Of a DNA stretch of 64,000 nucleotides, positions 52,931 to 61,377 are shown in pieces. The stretch's first letter is position 1; the number at the start of each line of letters is the position of its first letter. Where the stretch lies: assembly GCF_014282275.1 (NCBI RefSeq), contig NZ_VFIA01000005.1, positions 62,001 through 126,000 on the forward strand, given 5' to 3'. The notes beneath the pieces are model-generated. The model had not been told where the DNA came from, did no database searches, and saw only the letters and a program-made list of their open reading frames with translations. The position numbers and the translations under genes are program-made. Origin of the DNA: Spirosoma utsteinense. Its GTDB lineage: Bacteria > Bacteroidota > Bacteroidia > Cytophagales > Spirosomataceae.

Positions 52931-53583
52931 ACGATTACTCCATCCCGAATGGTTACTGTTCTATCGGCTAAGGCGGCTAATGCTTCATTATGTGTGACGA
53001 TAATAAAGGTCTGCCCTAGCTCATCGCGAAGTCGAAAAAAGAGCTGATGGAGTTCTTCGGCATTATGCGAATCAAGATTTCCGCTGGGTTCGTCAGCAAA
53101 TACAATAGCGGGGTCATTGATAAGCGCCCGTGCTACGGCCGTCCGTTGCTGCTCGCCCCCCGACAGTTGGGATGGCAGGTTGTTCAGCCGATCGGCCAGA
53201 CCAAGCGTGGTCAATAGCGACTCAGCACGCTCCCGAACAGCCCGCTCGTCTTTACCGGCAATGAACCCCGGCAGACAGACATTCTCCAGCGCGCTGAATT
53301 CAGGCAGCAGATTATTAAACTGAAATACAAATCCAATTTTCTCATTCCGAAACCGGGCCAGTTGTCGGTCGCTCAGGGCAAATACGTTCTGTCCGGCAAT
53401 ATGCAGTTCGCCGGAGTCGGGCCGGTCGAGCGTGCCCAGAATCTGAAGTAAGGTTGTTTTTCCCGCACCCGACGCCCCAACGATGGACACGACCTCACCC
53501 GACTCAATGGTTAGATCTATGCCTTTTAGAACAGAGAAATTGCCGTAGTTCCGGCGCAGATTAGTGGTTTGAAGCAGGAGCAT
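52924..53583 (-). CDS. LolD-like ABC transporter ATPase
   Basis: 219 residues from the ATG at 53583 (MLLLQTTNLRRNYG); the open frame upstream to 53649 passes through an inverted repeat. Walker A GASGAGKTT, Q-loop FVFQFNNLLPEFSALENV (the MacB/LolD-type pattern), signature LSGGEQQR, Walker B IVFADEPSGNLD, H-loop VTHN. Members drive lipoprotein release (LolCDE), MacB efflux or FtsE-type remodelling. The membrane partner is not adjacent, which fits LolD genes of Bacteroidota. A possible -7 box TACTTTTG lies at 53697. Confidence 0.9.
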   Translation of the reverse strand: MLLLQTTNLRRNYGNFSVLKGIDLTIESGEVVSIVGASGAGKTTLLQILGTLDRPDSGELHIAGQNVFALSDRQLARFRNEKIGFVFQFNNLLPEFSALENVCLPGFIAGKDERAVRERAESLLTTLGLADRLNNLPSQLSGGEQQRTAVARALINDPAIVFADEPSGNLDSHNAEELHQLFFRLRDELGQTFIIVTHNEALAALADRTVTIRDGVIVK

Positions 53584-53590
53584 TTGAAAA

Positions 53591-53678
53591 AATGATGAAT
53601 GATAAATGATGAATGGCAGATGGCAGATGGCGATATCCCTGGATATCATTCCTCATTCATCGTTCATCATTCATCATT
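53591..53678. repeat. Inverted repeat of ATGATGAATG words upstream of sucC
   Basis: Arms 53591-53615 and 53654-53678 (25 bp, two mismatches). The left arm repeats ATGATGAATGAT, and between the arms are a direct repeat GGCAGATGGCAGATGG and an inner palindrome GATATCCCTGGATATC. It sits between two divergent genes, not at gene ends like the others, and would be in the leader of the LolD-like gene. Confidence 0.7.
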
Positions 53679-53696
53679 TAGTGGTAATTTGCCGCG

Positions 53697-53704
53697 CAAA
53701 AGTA
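53697..53704 (-). promoter_or_regulatory. Putative -7 box TACTTTTG upstream of the LolD-like gene
   Basis: Minus-strand TACTTTTG matches TAnnTTTG. It lies 113 bases upstream of the ATG at 53583, so the transcript would carry the 53591-53678 inverted repeat in its leader. Confidence 0.4.
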
Positions 53705-53734
53705 CGATTTACAACACTCCTTGTTGCAGTTGCC

Positions 53735-54967
53735 ATGAATATACACGAGTATCAGGGTAAAGAAATTCTGAAGAAATACGGCGTCCGGATTCAGGAAGGG
53801 ATCGTGGCCGAGTCTCCCGAGAAGGCCGTTGAAGCGGCTAAGCAGATCATGGCCCAAACCGGCTCCAAATACGTAGTCGTGAAATCACAGATTCACGCTG
53901 GCGGACGGGGAAAAGGTAAGATCGTTGGATCGGAACAGCGGGGCGTAGCCCTGGCAAAATCGGTAGATGAGGTCCGCGATATCACCAAAAACCTGATCGG
54001 TAACGTATTGGTCACGCACCAGACGGGTCCTGAAGGTAAGAAAGTGAGCAAAGTGCTGGTAGCGCAGGACGTCTTTTATCCGGGAGCATCGGAGCCAAAA
54101 GAGATGTATGTCGGTATTCTGCTTGACCGCAACATAGGCTGCAACGTGATCATGGCCAGTACCGAAGGTGGTATGGACATTGAAGAAGTGGCAGCCAATA
54201 CCCCTGAAAAGATCGTCAAGGAATGGATCGATCCGGCGGTTGGTTTGCAACCCTTCCAGGCCCGCAAAGTGGCGTTCGGACTGGGAATGCAAGGCGAAGC
54301 TTTTAAAGAAATGGTGAAATTTGTGACCTCTCTTTATAAAGCATACGTCGACATCGACGCATCGATGTTCGAAATCAACCCCGTCCTGAAAACATCGGAC
54401 AACAAAATCCTGGCTGTCGATGCTAAAGTAAATCTGGACGATAACGCGTTGTATCGCCACCCGGATCTGGCCAACCTGCGTGACCTGGCGGAGGAAGATC
54501 CACTCGAGGTAGAAGCGTCATCCAATGACCTCAACTATGTCAAGCTCGACGGCAACGTAGGTTGTATGGTAAACGGAGCCGGTCTGGCCATGGCTACCAT
54601 GGATATCATCAAACTGTCGGGTGGCGAACCAGCTAACTTCCTCGATGTTGGGGGTGGAGCCAATGCCAAAACGGTTGAAGCGGGTTTCCGTATCATCCTG
54701 AAAGACCCGAACGTTAAAGCGATTCTGATCAACATTTTCGGTGGTATCGTTCGTTGCGACCGTGTCGCCACTGGCGTTGTCGAAGCCTACAAAGCCATCG
54801 GCGACATTCCAATTCCGATCATTGTGCGGCTTCAGGGCACCAATGCTGAAGAAGGTGCCCGTATCATCGATGAATCGGGGCTGAAAGTTTTCTCGGCTGT
54901 ATTATTAAAAGAAGCAGCTGAGAAAGTAAAACAGGTACTGCAAGGCACTGCCGGTACGGCGGCCTAA
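53735..54967 (+). CDS. sucC: Succinate-CoA ligase, ADP-forming, beta subunit
   Basis: 410 residues from the ATG at 53735 (MNIHEYQGKEILKKYG); the frame is open further up but only through the repeat. ATP-grasp domain (KSQIHAGGRGKGK, EINPVL, DAKVNLDDNALYR), then a CoA-ligase domain with GNVGCMVNGAGLAMATMD and NIFGGIVRCDRVATGV. TCA cycle enzyme converting succinyl-CoA to succinate with ATP formation. The alpha subunit gene sucD is not adjacent. A perfect terminator palindrome follows. Confidence 0.95.
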   Translation: MNIHEYQGKEILKKYGVRIQEGIVAESPEKAVEAAKQIMAQTGSKYVVVKSQIHAGGRGKGKIVGSEQRGVALAKSVDEVRDITKNLIGNVLVTHQTGPEGKKVSKVLVAQDVFYPGASEPKEMYVGILLDRNIGCNVIMASTEGGMDIEEVAANTPEKIVKEWIDPAVGLQPFQARKVAFGLGMQGEAFKEMVKFVTSLYKAYVDIDASMFEINPVLKTSDNKILAVDAKVNLDDNALYRHPDLANLRDLAEEDPLEVEASSNDLNYVKLDGNVGCMVNGAGLAMATMDIIKLSGGEPANFLDVGGGANAKTVEAGFRIILKDPNVKAILINIFGGIVRCDRVATGVVEAYKAIGDIPIPIIVRLQGTNAEEGARIIDESGLKVFSAVLLKEAAEKVKQVLQGTAGTAA

Positions 54968-55024
54968 CCATATAAGCCTGAGCAATGAAACAGGTGCCAG
55001 TTACGCCTGCTTCATTGCTCAAAT

Positions 55025-55070
55025 TGAAACACAAAAAAGCCGAAGCATGCTTCGGCTTTTTTGTGTTTCA
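55025..55070. terminator. 46-base loop-less palindrome, bidirectional terminator
   Basis: TGAAACACAAAAAAGCCGAAGCA (in two parts: TGAAACACAAAAAAG then CCGAAGCA; 55025-55047) is followed directly by its exact reverse complement (55048-55070). The core GCCGAAGC/GCTTCGGC has A6 and T6 on the two sides, ideal for terminating both sucC and the convergent protease gene. Confidence 0.9.
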
Positions 55071-55077
55071 GCAAACG

Positions 55078-55902
55078 TTAACCGCGTTTGTAATACTTCA
55101 TGGCTTCGGGCAAGAGCGACTGGAGATCCTTGATACGCCGTTCATCGGATGGGTGAGTTGACAGAAACTCGGGAGGCTTGCTGCCGCCACCACCAGCCTT
55201 TGCCATGCGACCCCAGAAACTGATTGCTTCCTGTGGATTGTAGCCAGCCATAGCCATGAAGATCAGGCCAAGCCGGTCCGCTTCCGATTCCTGCTTACGG
55301 CTGTGGGGCAGTGCCCGGCCAACCTGATAAGCTACGGGCAAAGCCGCCCCTACCGATTGCAGCAGGAGTGAGTTCACCTGACTACGGCTGTTCTGAGCGG
55401 CCGTACCCGTAATGATCTGACCACCCTGCAACAGGCCATTGGCCAGCAGCCCTTCGCTCATTCGTTCGTTACCGTGTTCGGCAATGGCGTGCGAAATTTC
55501 GTGGCCCATAACCGCAGCGGCACCGGCTTCGTTCTGCGTGTAGGGCAGGATACCCGTGTAAAAAGCCACTTTGCCACCGGGCATACACCAGGCATTGACC
55601 TGTGGACTTTGAATCAGGTTAAACTCCCACTGGAAGCCTTCCAGGCGGCTACCCAGGTTGTTGGCGTTCAGGTATTGCTCCATGGCCTGACGCAGGCGGT
55701 TTCCAACGCGCTGCACCATCTGCGCATCACCGCTGGTTCGAACAACGCTACTGGTGTCCAGAACGCCTTTGTAGTTAGAGAAGCTGAGCGGTAGCAACTC
55801 TGAATTGGAAACTAGCTTAAGCTGACTACGACCCGTTAGGGGTACTTTCTGACAGCCAATAGTAAGGCCGGTCAGTACCATAGCAATCATTACTCTTTTC
55901 AT
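55078..55902 (-). CDS. M48-family metalloprotease lipoprotein
   Basis: 274 residues. A lipoprotein signal with acylated Cys17 (LTGLTIGC), zinc motif HEISH (134-138) and the downstream ESEAD (205-209) that gives the third ligand: an M48 (Oma1/LoiP/BepA-like) peptidase on the envelope side. The helix NAWCMPGGKVAFYTGIL before the zinc site is typical. It probably degrades misfolded envelope proteins. Convergent with sucC. Confidence 0.92.
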   Translation of the reverse strand: MKRVMIAMVLTGLTIGCQKVPLTGRSQLKLVSNSELLPLSFSNYKGVLDTSSVVRTSGDAQMVQRVGNRLRQAMEQYLNANNLGSRLEGFQWEFNLIQSPQVNAWCMPGGKVAFYTGILPYTQNEAGAAAVMGHEISHAIAEHGNERMSEGLLANGLLQGGQIITGTAAQNSRSQVNSLLLQSVGAALPVAYQVGRALPHSRKQESEADRLGLIFMAMAGYNPQEAISFWGRMAKAGGGGSKPPEFLSTHPSDERRIKDLQSLLPEAMKYYKRG

Positions 55903-56010
55903 CGGTACATGTGTTTATGATGAATGGTTATTCCAACGTATAATGACGTGGAACCATCCTCGTTTGTTCAAATTTTTACGAATAGGCGCGGTCACGCTTC
56001 GTTTAGTCCT

Positions 56011-56018
56011 TAGATTTG
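56011..56018 (+). promoter_or_regulatory. Possible -7 box TAGATTTG upstream of the FAH-family gene
   Basis: TAGATTTG fits TAnnTTTG but lies 134 bases before the ATG at 56153. It is 26 bases before an in-frame GTG at 56045, so either a long leader or a 36-residue N-terminal extension would follow. Confidence 0.35.
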
Positions 56019-56152
56019 TGCCATTCCGAATAGTTTAAACGCCGTTGTGCGGGACCATTGGTACACAGCTCACGCGCACAACCTACTACAGTCAGCCAGT
56101 TTCCCTCCGTCCGGGTTTCCCTGAACCGCGGTCAACTGTCTGCATTACTATT

Positions 56153-56764
56153 ATGAAAATCATTTGTGTTGGTCGCAATTACGTAGAACATATCAAGGAA
56201 CTCAATAACGAGCAACCTGAGGACCCCGTTATCTTCCTGAAACCGGAAACAGCCATTCCGCTGAAAAATGACCCTTTCTTCTACCCGGACTTTTCTAAAG
56301 ACGTCCACTACGAAGTCGAAATACTTGTTAAGATCAACCGCGTTGGCAAGAACATCGAGGAGAAATTTGCCCATAAATATTATGACGAGCTTGGCATCGG
56401 CATTGATTTCACGGCCCGAGACTTACAGAGCAAACTAAAGGCAAAAGGGTTACCCTGGGAACTGGCCAAAGGATTTAACGGCTCCGCACCCATATCGGGC
56501 TTCGTTCCTAAAAGTGATTTTGCCGACCTGCACAATATCAACTTCAGCCTGAATGTCAATGGCGAAACCCGGCAGCAGGGAAATACAAGCCTGATGCTGT
56601 TCAAAATCGATTACCTGATCTCATTCGTTTCGCGGTACTTTCTCCTGCAGCAGGGAGATATTCTGTTTACAGGGACGCCAAAAGGTGTTGGGCCCGTACA
56701 ACCTGGGGACCGGCTGACAGCCTATATCGAGGACCGCCCAATGCTGGAACTCGACGTTAAGTAA
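56153..56764 (+). CDS. Fumarylacetoacetate hydrolase (FAH) family protein
   Basis: 203 residues from the ATG at 56153 (MKIICVGRNYVEH), the family start; a GTG at 56045 would add 36 residues. Metal ligands lie in DVHYEVEIL (E-x-E) and GIDFTARDLQ; the pattern AKGFNGSAPISGF and ILFTGTPKGVGPV are typical. Members hydrolyse or decarboxylate fumarylpyruvate, oxaloacetate and similar 3-oxo acids; the actual substrate is unknown. The M23 gene follows by 32 bases, perhaps in the same transcript. Confidence 0.9.
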   Translation: MKIICVGRNYVEHIKELNNEQPEDPVIFLKPETAIPLKNDPFFYPDFSKDVHYEVEILVKINRVGKNIEEKFAHKYYDELGIGIDFTARDLQSKLKAKGLPWELAKGFNGSAPISGFVPKSDFADLHNINFSLNVNGETRQQGNTSLMLFKIDYLISFVSRYFLLQQGDILFTGTPKGVGPVQPGDRLTAYIEDRPMLELDVK

Positions 56765-56796
56765 AAAATAGACCGTGTAACCGTTATCAGTCATCA

Positions 56797-58917
56797 GTGA
56801 GTAAGAAACAATTGGTTTTTGGATGGTCAGTCTGGCTGATTGGTTTAGGGGTGGCCTGGGGACAGCAGTCGACTAAGTTGCCTGCTGAAACGAGCCAGGC
56901 CGGTCAAATGTCACAAACGGGGTATATACGACCCGGTACCATTCAGGCGGGCTATTTTTTGTTTCCCATCATGCCGGGCAGCGCCAATTCATTATCGGGT
57001 GGATTGGGTGATTTACGGCCTAACCACTTTCATGCAGGGCTGGACATACGCACCGGGGGGCGCGAAGGAGTGGACGTTCATGCGGCTGCCGACGGCTACA
57101 TCGCCCGAATTGCCGTGTTCACCGGTGGATATGGAAACGTCGTTTTTATTAAGCATCCCAACGGCTTAACAACCGTGTATGGGCATCTTAAGACGCTGAA
57201 AGACACGCTTGGCACCTACCTTCGCGAACAGCAATACGCCCGTAAAACCTTTGAGATCGATTTACGGCCTGAGCCGGGTCAGTTTCCGGTCAAGCAGGGC
57301 GATGTCATTGCCGCATCGGGTAACACAGGTGGGTCGGGTGGGCCACACCTGCACTTCGAAGTACGCGATGCCAAAGACAACCTCATTAACCCCCTGCTCT
57401 ACGGCTTTTCGGAAATCCGTGACGAAGTCCCTCCCTACTTCGAGCGTATTGCATTGAAAACGATGACGCCCACGTCGCGTATCAACGGAGAATACCAACG
57501 CGTCAGTTATGTTCCGGTAAGACGGAGCGATGGGACCTATACGATTACGAAACCCATTACAGCATCCGGGCTGGTGGGTATGGAAGTACTGGCCTACGAC
57601 AAAACCACCGGTTCACCCTACCGTAACGGGATCAGTTGCCTGGAAATCCGGCTCGATGGCCGGGAGGTGTTTGCCTACAACATGAACAGCTTTCCCAATG
57701 AGCAGACGCGGTTCATGAACGTACACGAGAATTACGAAGTGGAGCAGATGACCGGTCAACGCTACCACCGGGCTTACATCGCCGATGGCAACATACTGAA
57801 TATCTACAAGTTACAAAGCAATGCAACCTATAAAGGGCGATTGCCGCTCCTCGACGGCCAGCCACACGAAGTGACACTGACGCTTTACGATGCGGCCGAT
57901 CATGCCACCCGGCTAACCTTTACGCTCCTGCCCGAAACGACCGCATCTACCCGAATGGATGCCGTAACGGAGATGCCAGCCGACTATAATCCCGATGCCG
58001 ATACGGAGCAGGTTGCTTCCACCCTCTCTACCGCAGCAGCGCCGGTCGTTGGCGTGCCAACTGCTACGATTACAACAGACGAGAATGTGTTGAAACTAGC
58101 GGTCAAAAATGTTTCGACGACGAACCCACCAGTTGCCAAACTTTTTACCGGGCGTACATTCACAGAACAACCAGCTAGTTACGTCCTTGCTAACCAAGCC
58201 GTTTATCTAATCGATTTGCGCCAGTCCCTGCCTGATTCAGTGCAGTTTGGCCGGGGTATCGTGCGCACTAATTTCAGGAAACGCATTATACCCGGCCGGG
58301 CAGACGTTTTTACTGAGGGCACCACCCGGCTGGAATTTAGTCCACGAACCTTGTTCGATACGCTGCATCTGTCCATGCGGCCAGTGGTGGGGGGCGGTCT
58401 GGAAATTAATCAGCCGACTATTCCGCTTAACGACTACCTGACCATTCAATACGTGCCGAACTACCCGATTGCCATCGACACGATGCGAACCAAAGCTTAC
58501 TGGACCAGCGGAGGACGGGAGAGTTTTCTGGGGGGTACCTGGACTAAAGGGCGTATTCAGTTTAAAACACGCTCATTGGGCCGGTTCCAGCTGCTGACGG
58601 ATGCAACCCCGCCAACGATCAACATCATGACGGCGACGCCAAATGGGATAACGGCTAAAATCCGGGATGATCTGTCGGGCATTGCCGAATTTCGGGCGCT
58701 GGTCGATGGCGAATGGGTATTGATGCAATACGACTACAAACGGGCACTGTTGTGGTCAGATAAGCTCGACGCGACCGAACCCTTTGAGGAAGGAGCTACC
58801 GTTCTCGTGCAGGTGAAAGACCGGTCGGGCAACATTGGCTCCGACAGTACAACCATTGAGGCTCCGCGTCCAGTGATTCGTCGACGGGCCGCACCGGCGC
58901 GTAAGCGGAAACGATGA
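56797..58917 (+). CDS. M23-family peptidase with large C-terminal region
   Basis: 706 residues starting at a GTG (MSKKQLVFGWSVWLIGLGVAWGQQ, a signal peptide). The LytM/M23 domain (~60-205) has the zinc-binding set HFHAGLDIRTG (H-x3-D), VYGHL and GPHLHFEV. The remaining ~490 residues are predicted beta-rich, with a Thr/Ala-rich linker near 390-430 and a basic tail ending RKRKR; no family is recognised there. A periplasmic peptidoglycan hydrolase or a non-catalytic activator; the full zinc set suggests activity. Confidence 0.85.
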   Translation: MSKKQLVFGWSVWLIGLGVAWGQQSTKLPAETSQAGQMSQTGYIRPGTIQAGYFLFPIMPGSANSLSGGLGDLRPNHFHAGLDIRTGGREGVDVHAAADGYIARIAVFTGGYGNVVFIKHPNGLTTVYGHLKTLKDTLGTYLREQQYARKTFEIDLRPEPGQFPVKQGDVIAASGNTGGSGGPHLHFEVRDAKDNLINPLLYGFSEIRDEVPPYFERIALKTMTPTSRINGEYQRVSYVPVRRSDGTYTITKPITASGLVGMEVLAYDKTTGSPYRNGISCLEIRLDGREVFAYNMNSFPNEQTRFMNVHENYEVEQMTGQRYHRAYIADGNILNIYKLQSNATYKGRLPLLDGQPHEVTLTLYDAADHATRLTFTLLPETTASTRMDAVTEMPADYNPDADTEQVASTLSTAAAPVVGVPTATITTDENVLKLAVKNVSTTNPPVAKLFTGRTFTEQPASYVLANQAVYLIDLRQSLPDSVQFGRGIVRTNFRKRIIPGRADVFTEGTTRLEFSPRTLFDTLHLSMRPVVGGGLEINQPTIPLNDYLTIQYVPNYPIAIDTMRTKAYWTSGGRESFLGGTWTKGRIQFKTRSLGRFQLLTDATPPTINIMTATPNGITAKIRDDLSGIAEFRALVDGEWVLMQYDYKRALLWSDKLDATEPFEEGATVLVQVKDRSGNIGSDSTTIEAPRPVIRRRAAPARKRKR

Positions 58918-58971
58918 ACCCTAAATTGATCCGGTAGTTTATACCTGTAAGTGTCCTTAATATCCATCACT

Positions 58972-59421
58972 ATGAGCGTAGCCATTGGCGACCCCGCCCC
59001 CGATTTCAGTAGCACCGACCAGCAGGGAAAACCGGTGAAGTTGTCGGATTACCGGGGCAAAAAAGTAGTCCTCTACTTCTACCCCAAAGATGACACCCCG
59101 GGTTGTACGGCTCAGGCCTGTAGTTTGCGCGACAACCATGCCAACTTGCGGGACGCGGGTTACGAGGTATTGGGGGTAAGTACAGACGACCAGAAATCAC
59201 ACCAGAAGTTCGCTACGAAATATGACCTGCCTTTTACGCTCGTCGCCGACACAGACAAGTCAATTGTTGAGGCCTACGGGATGTGGCAGGAAAAGTCGAT
59301 GTATGGCCGAAGCTATATGGGTACTGTTCGCACCACGTTCATCATCGACGCAAACGGCATCATCACCGACATTATTGGCAAGGTGGATACCAAAAAACAC
59401 GCAGAACAGATTTTGAAATAG
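58972..59421 (+). CDS. bcp: Thioredoxin-dependent thiol peroxidase (Bcp/PrxQ)
   Basis: 149 residues from the ATG at 58972; an in-frame ATG at 58951 adds 7 residues. Peroxidatic Cys45 in the motif FYPKDDTPGCTAQACSLR with resolving Cys50, the atypical two-Cys arrangement of Bcp. Typical opening GDPAPDFSSTDQQGK and late VRTTFIIDANGII. It reduces hydrogen peroxide and organic peroxides in the cytoplasm. Confidence 0.94.
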   Translation: MSVAIGDPAPDFSSTDQQGKPVKLSDYRGKKVVLYFYPKDDTPGCTAQACSLRDNHANLRDAGYEVLGVSTDDQKSHQKFATKYDLPFTLVADTDKSIVEAYGMWQEKSMYGRSYMGTVRTTFIIDANGIITDIIGKVDTKKHAEQILK

Positions 59422-59496
59422 GGTAACACGACCATCAGGTCCGCTTTTTTATCTAATACCAATCAATAGCTGCAGACTGGAAAGCTGCATAACAGT

Positions 59497-60354
59497 ATGG
59501 AAATCCAAGAATTAGAAGGTATTGCTACCGCCGTACGGCGCGACATTCTCCGCATGGTTGCGGCAGTTAACTCGGGCCACCCCGGCGGATCACTCGGCTG
59601 CACAGACTTATTGGTCGCGCTTTATTTCGATATCATGCGCCGGAAGAAAGACGAAGCCGGTAACGCTATTTTCGACATGAACGGCCACGATGAAGATCTG
59701 TTCTTCCTCTCGAACGGGCATATTTCTCCCGTCTTCTATTCGGTGCTGGCGCGCTCCGGTTATTTTCCCGTTGCTGAGCTGGCTACGTTCCGTAAGCTCG
59801 ACAGCCGGTTACAGGGTCACCCCGCCACGGCAGAGCACATCCCCGGCGTTCGCATCGCTTCGGGATCGCTAGGCCAGGGTCTGTCGGTAGCGGCTGGTGC
59901 TGCTTATGCCAAAAAACTCAACGGCGACGACAAGCACGTCTATGTTCTGATGGGTGATGGCGAACAGCAGGAAGGCCAGGTTTGGGAAGCCGCCCAGTTT
60001 GCACCTAACAAGAAGCTGGGTAACCTGACGGCCATCATCGACTTCAACCACGCTCAGATCGACGGCACTACCGACGACGTGAACAGCAACCGCGATCTAG
60101 GGGCCAAGTACCGTGCGTTCGGCTGGTTTGTCGACGAGATGCAAGGCAACGACATTGCCGAAGTAATCCGCACGCTCCGCAAAGCACAGGAAAACCCGGA
60201 TGTACCCACGATGATTCTGATGCACACCGAGATGGGCTTCGGCGTCGAATACATGGTTGGCAATTACAAGTGGCACGGTACAGCCCCTAACGCCGACCAG
60301 CTCCAGCAGGCCCTGAACGGTCTGCCACTGACCATTGGCGTTACCGATTATTGA
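59497..60354 (+). CDS. Transketolase, N-terminal subunit
   Basis: 285 residues: only the thiamine diphosphate-binding half of transketolase. Marks are ATAVRRDILRMVAAVNSGHPGGS in part (SGHPGGS), SNGHISPVFYSVL, GSLGQGLSVAAGAA, and the ThDP/Mg motif GDGEQQEGQVWEAAQ...IIDFNHAQIDG. The pyrimidine-binding half is encoded separately at 61973-62929; the two would assemble into an active enzyme of the pentose phosphate pathway. Normally such half genes are next to each other; here two unrelated genes lie between. A GAGACGCAA palindrome follows its stop by 8 bases. Confidence 0.95.
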   Translation: MEIQELEGIATAVRRDILRMVAAVNSGHPGGSLGCTDLLVALYFDIMRRKKDEAGNAIFDMNGHDEDLFFLSNGHISPVFYSVLARSGYFPVAELATFRKLDSRLQGHPATAEHIPGVRIASGSLGQGLSVAAGAAYAKKLNGDDKHVYVLMGDGEQQEGQVWEAAQFAPNKKLGNLTAIIDFNHAQIDGTTDDVNSNRDLGAKYRAFGWFVDEMQGNDIAEVIRTLRKAQENPDVPTMILMHTEMGFGVEYMVGNYKWHGTAPNADQLQQALNGLPLTIGVTDY

Positions 60355-60362
60355 TCGTAACC

Positions 60363-60392
60363 TGTAGAGACGCAATCCCTTGCGTCTCTACA
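60363..60392. repeat. GTAGAGACGCAA palindrome, copy 1
   Basis: TGTAGAGACGCAA, loop TCCC, TTGCGTCTCTACA (60363-60392): perfect 13-bp arms. Located between the transketolase N gene and the AAA ATPase gene; one of four related copies in 2.7 kb. Confidence 0.85.
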
Positions 60393-60402
60393 CCACGAAC
60401 CC

Positions 60403-61377
60403 ATGAAAATCAAACGCCTGGTCATCGAAAATTTCAAGTCCATTGAGCGGATCGAGCTTGTTGAGCCCCGTCCGTTCACGGTCTTTGTTGGCCCTAACGG
60501 GTCAGGCAAATCGAATATTTTCGAGGCTTTGGAGTTTGTGAATGTTAATGCCAGAGCCAAAACTTTAGCCGAGAGCTTATTTGGAGGTAGGGGTTCTTTT
60601 ATTAATAGAAACTCATCTAGTGATAGAGTGAATGTTACTACTGAGTTTGATACTTCTCTCGTGTTCCTTTCGTGGGATGATAAAATGGGCGGCTATAATG
60701 TAAAAGTGCGATATGATGATTCAAAACTTACTGACTATTTCACAAACAGTCAGCCATCTCACCATCAGTTCATTATCAACTTTCTACATCTCTTCATAGG
60801 GAACGAAAAACGTCAAAAGCTAAACTTCAAAGATAACAATCAACTAACGTTCTCAGGCAACAATCTTGAGAACGTCCTGAAGCGCATCTTGACGAATCAG
60901 CAATTAAGAAGTGAAATCTTCGAGTGGCTGGAGCTATTTGTACCTGAGTTCAAAGCCGTTGAAGTTGATGATCGCGATGAGTTACATTGGTTCGAGCAGT
61001 CTTCGCCTAACTACTTCACCAAAGACATGATCTCTGATGGTACGTATAACATTCTGGCGCTGCTGACGGCTGTTTACCAGAGCGATGACAAGCCACAGTT
61101 TTTGTGCATAGAAGAGCCGGAGAACGGACTTCACCCACAGGTAGCGGGTGAACTGGTTGATTTTTTTCGAATCATGTGCGAGGAACGCGGCCACTACATC
61201 TGGCTGAATACGCATTCGCAGTCGATGGCCATGCGCGTCAAACCAGAAGAATTTGTCATCGTCGAAAAAAAGCAAGGCGCCACCACGACGCGACAGTTCA
61301 GCGAGGGCGATTTTTCGGGTATGCGAACCGATGAAGCCTGGCTTACCAACGCACTAAACGGAGGACTGGCATGGTAG
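60403..61377 (+). CDS. AAA family ATPase (OLD/RecF-like)
   Basis: 324 residues. N-terminal MKIKRLVIENFKSIERIEL and Walker A GPNGSGKS (30-37) are typical of SMC/RecF/OLD-like ATPases. Walker B FLCIEEPENGLHP is at about 233-245 and the H/D-loop LNTHSQSM at about 268-275; SDGTYNILALL stands for the signature. The chain lacks the TOPRIM domain of OLD proteins, but the next gene, overlapping by 7 bases, encodes a TOPRIM-like protein. The middle of the gene (60541-60840) is only about 36% G+C by hand count, versus ~50% at its ends. Inference: two-gene defence or DNA-maintenance module. Confidence 0.85.
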   Translation: MKIKRLVIENFKSIERIELVEPRPFTVFVGPNGSGKSNIFEALEFVNVNARAKTLAESLFGGRGSFINRNSSSDRVNVTTEFDTSLVFLSWDDKMGGYNVKVRYDDSKLTDYFTNSQPSHHQFIINFLHLFIGNEKRQKLNFKDNNQLTFSGNNLENVLKRILTNQQLRSEIFEWLELFVPEFKAVEVDDRDELHWFEQSSPNYFTKDMISDGTYNILALLTAVYQSDDKPQFLCIEEPENGLHPQVAGELVDFFRIMCEERGHYIWLNTHSQSMAMRVKPEEFVIVEKKQGATTTRQFSEGDFSGMRTDEAWLTNALNGGLAW

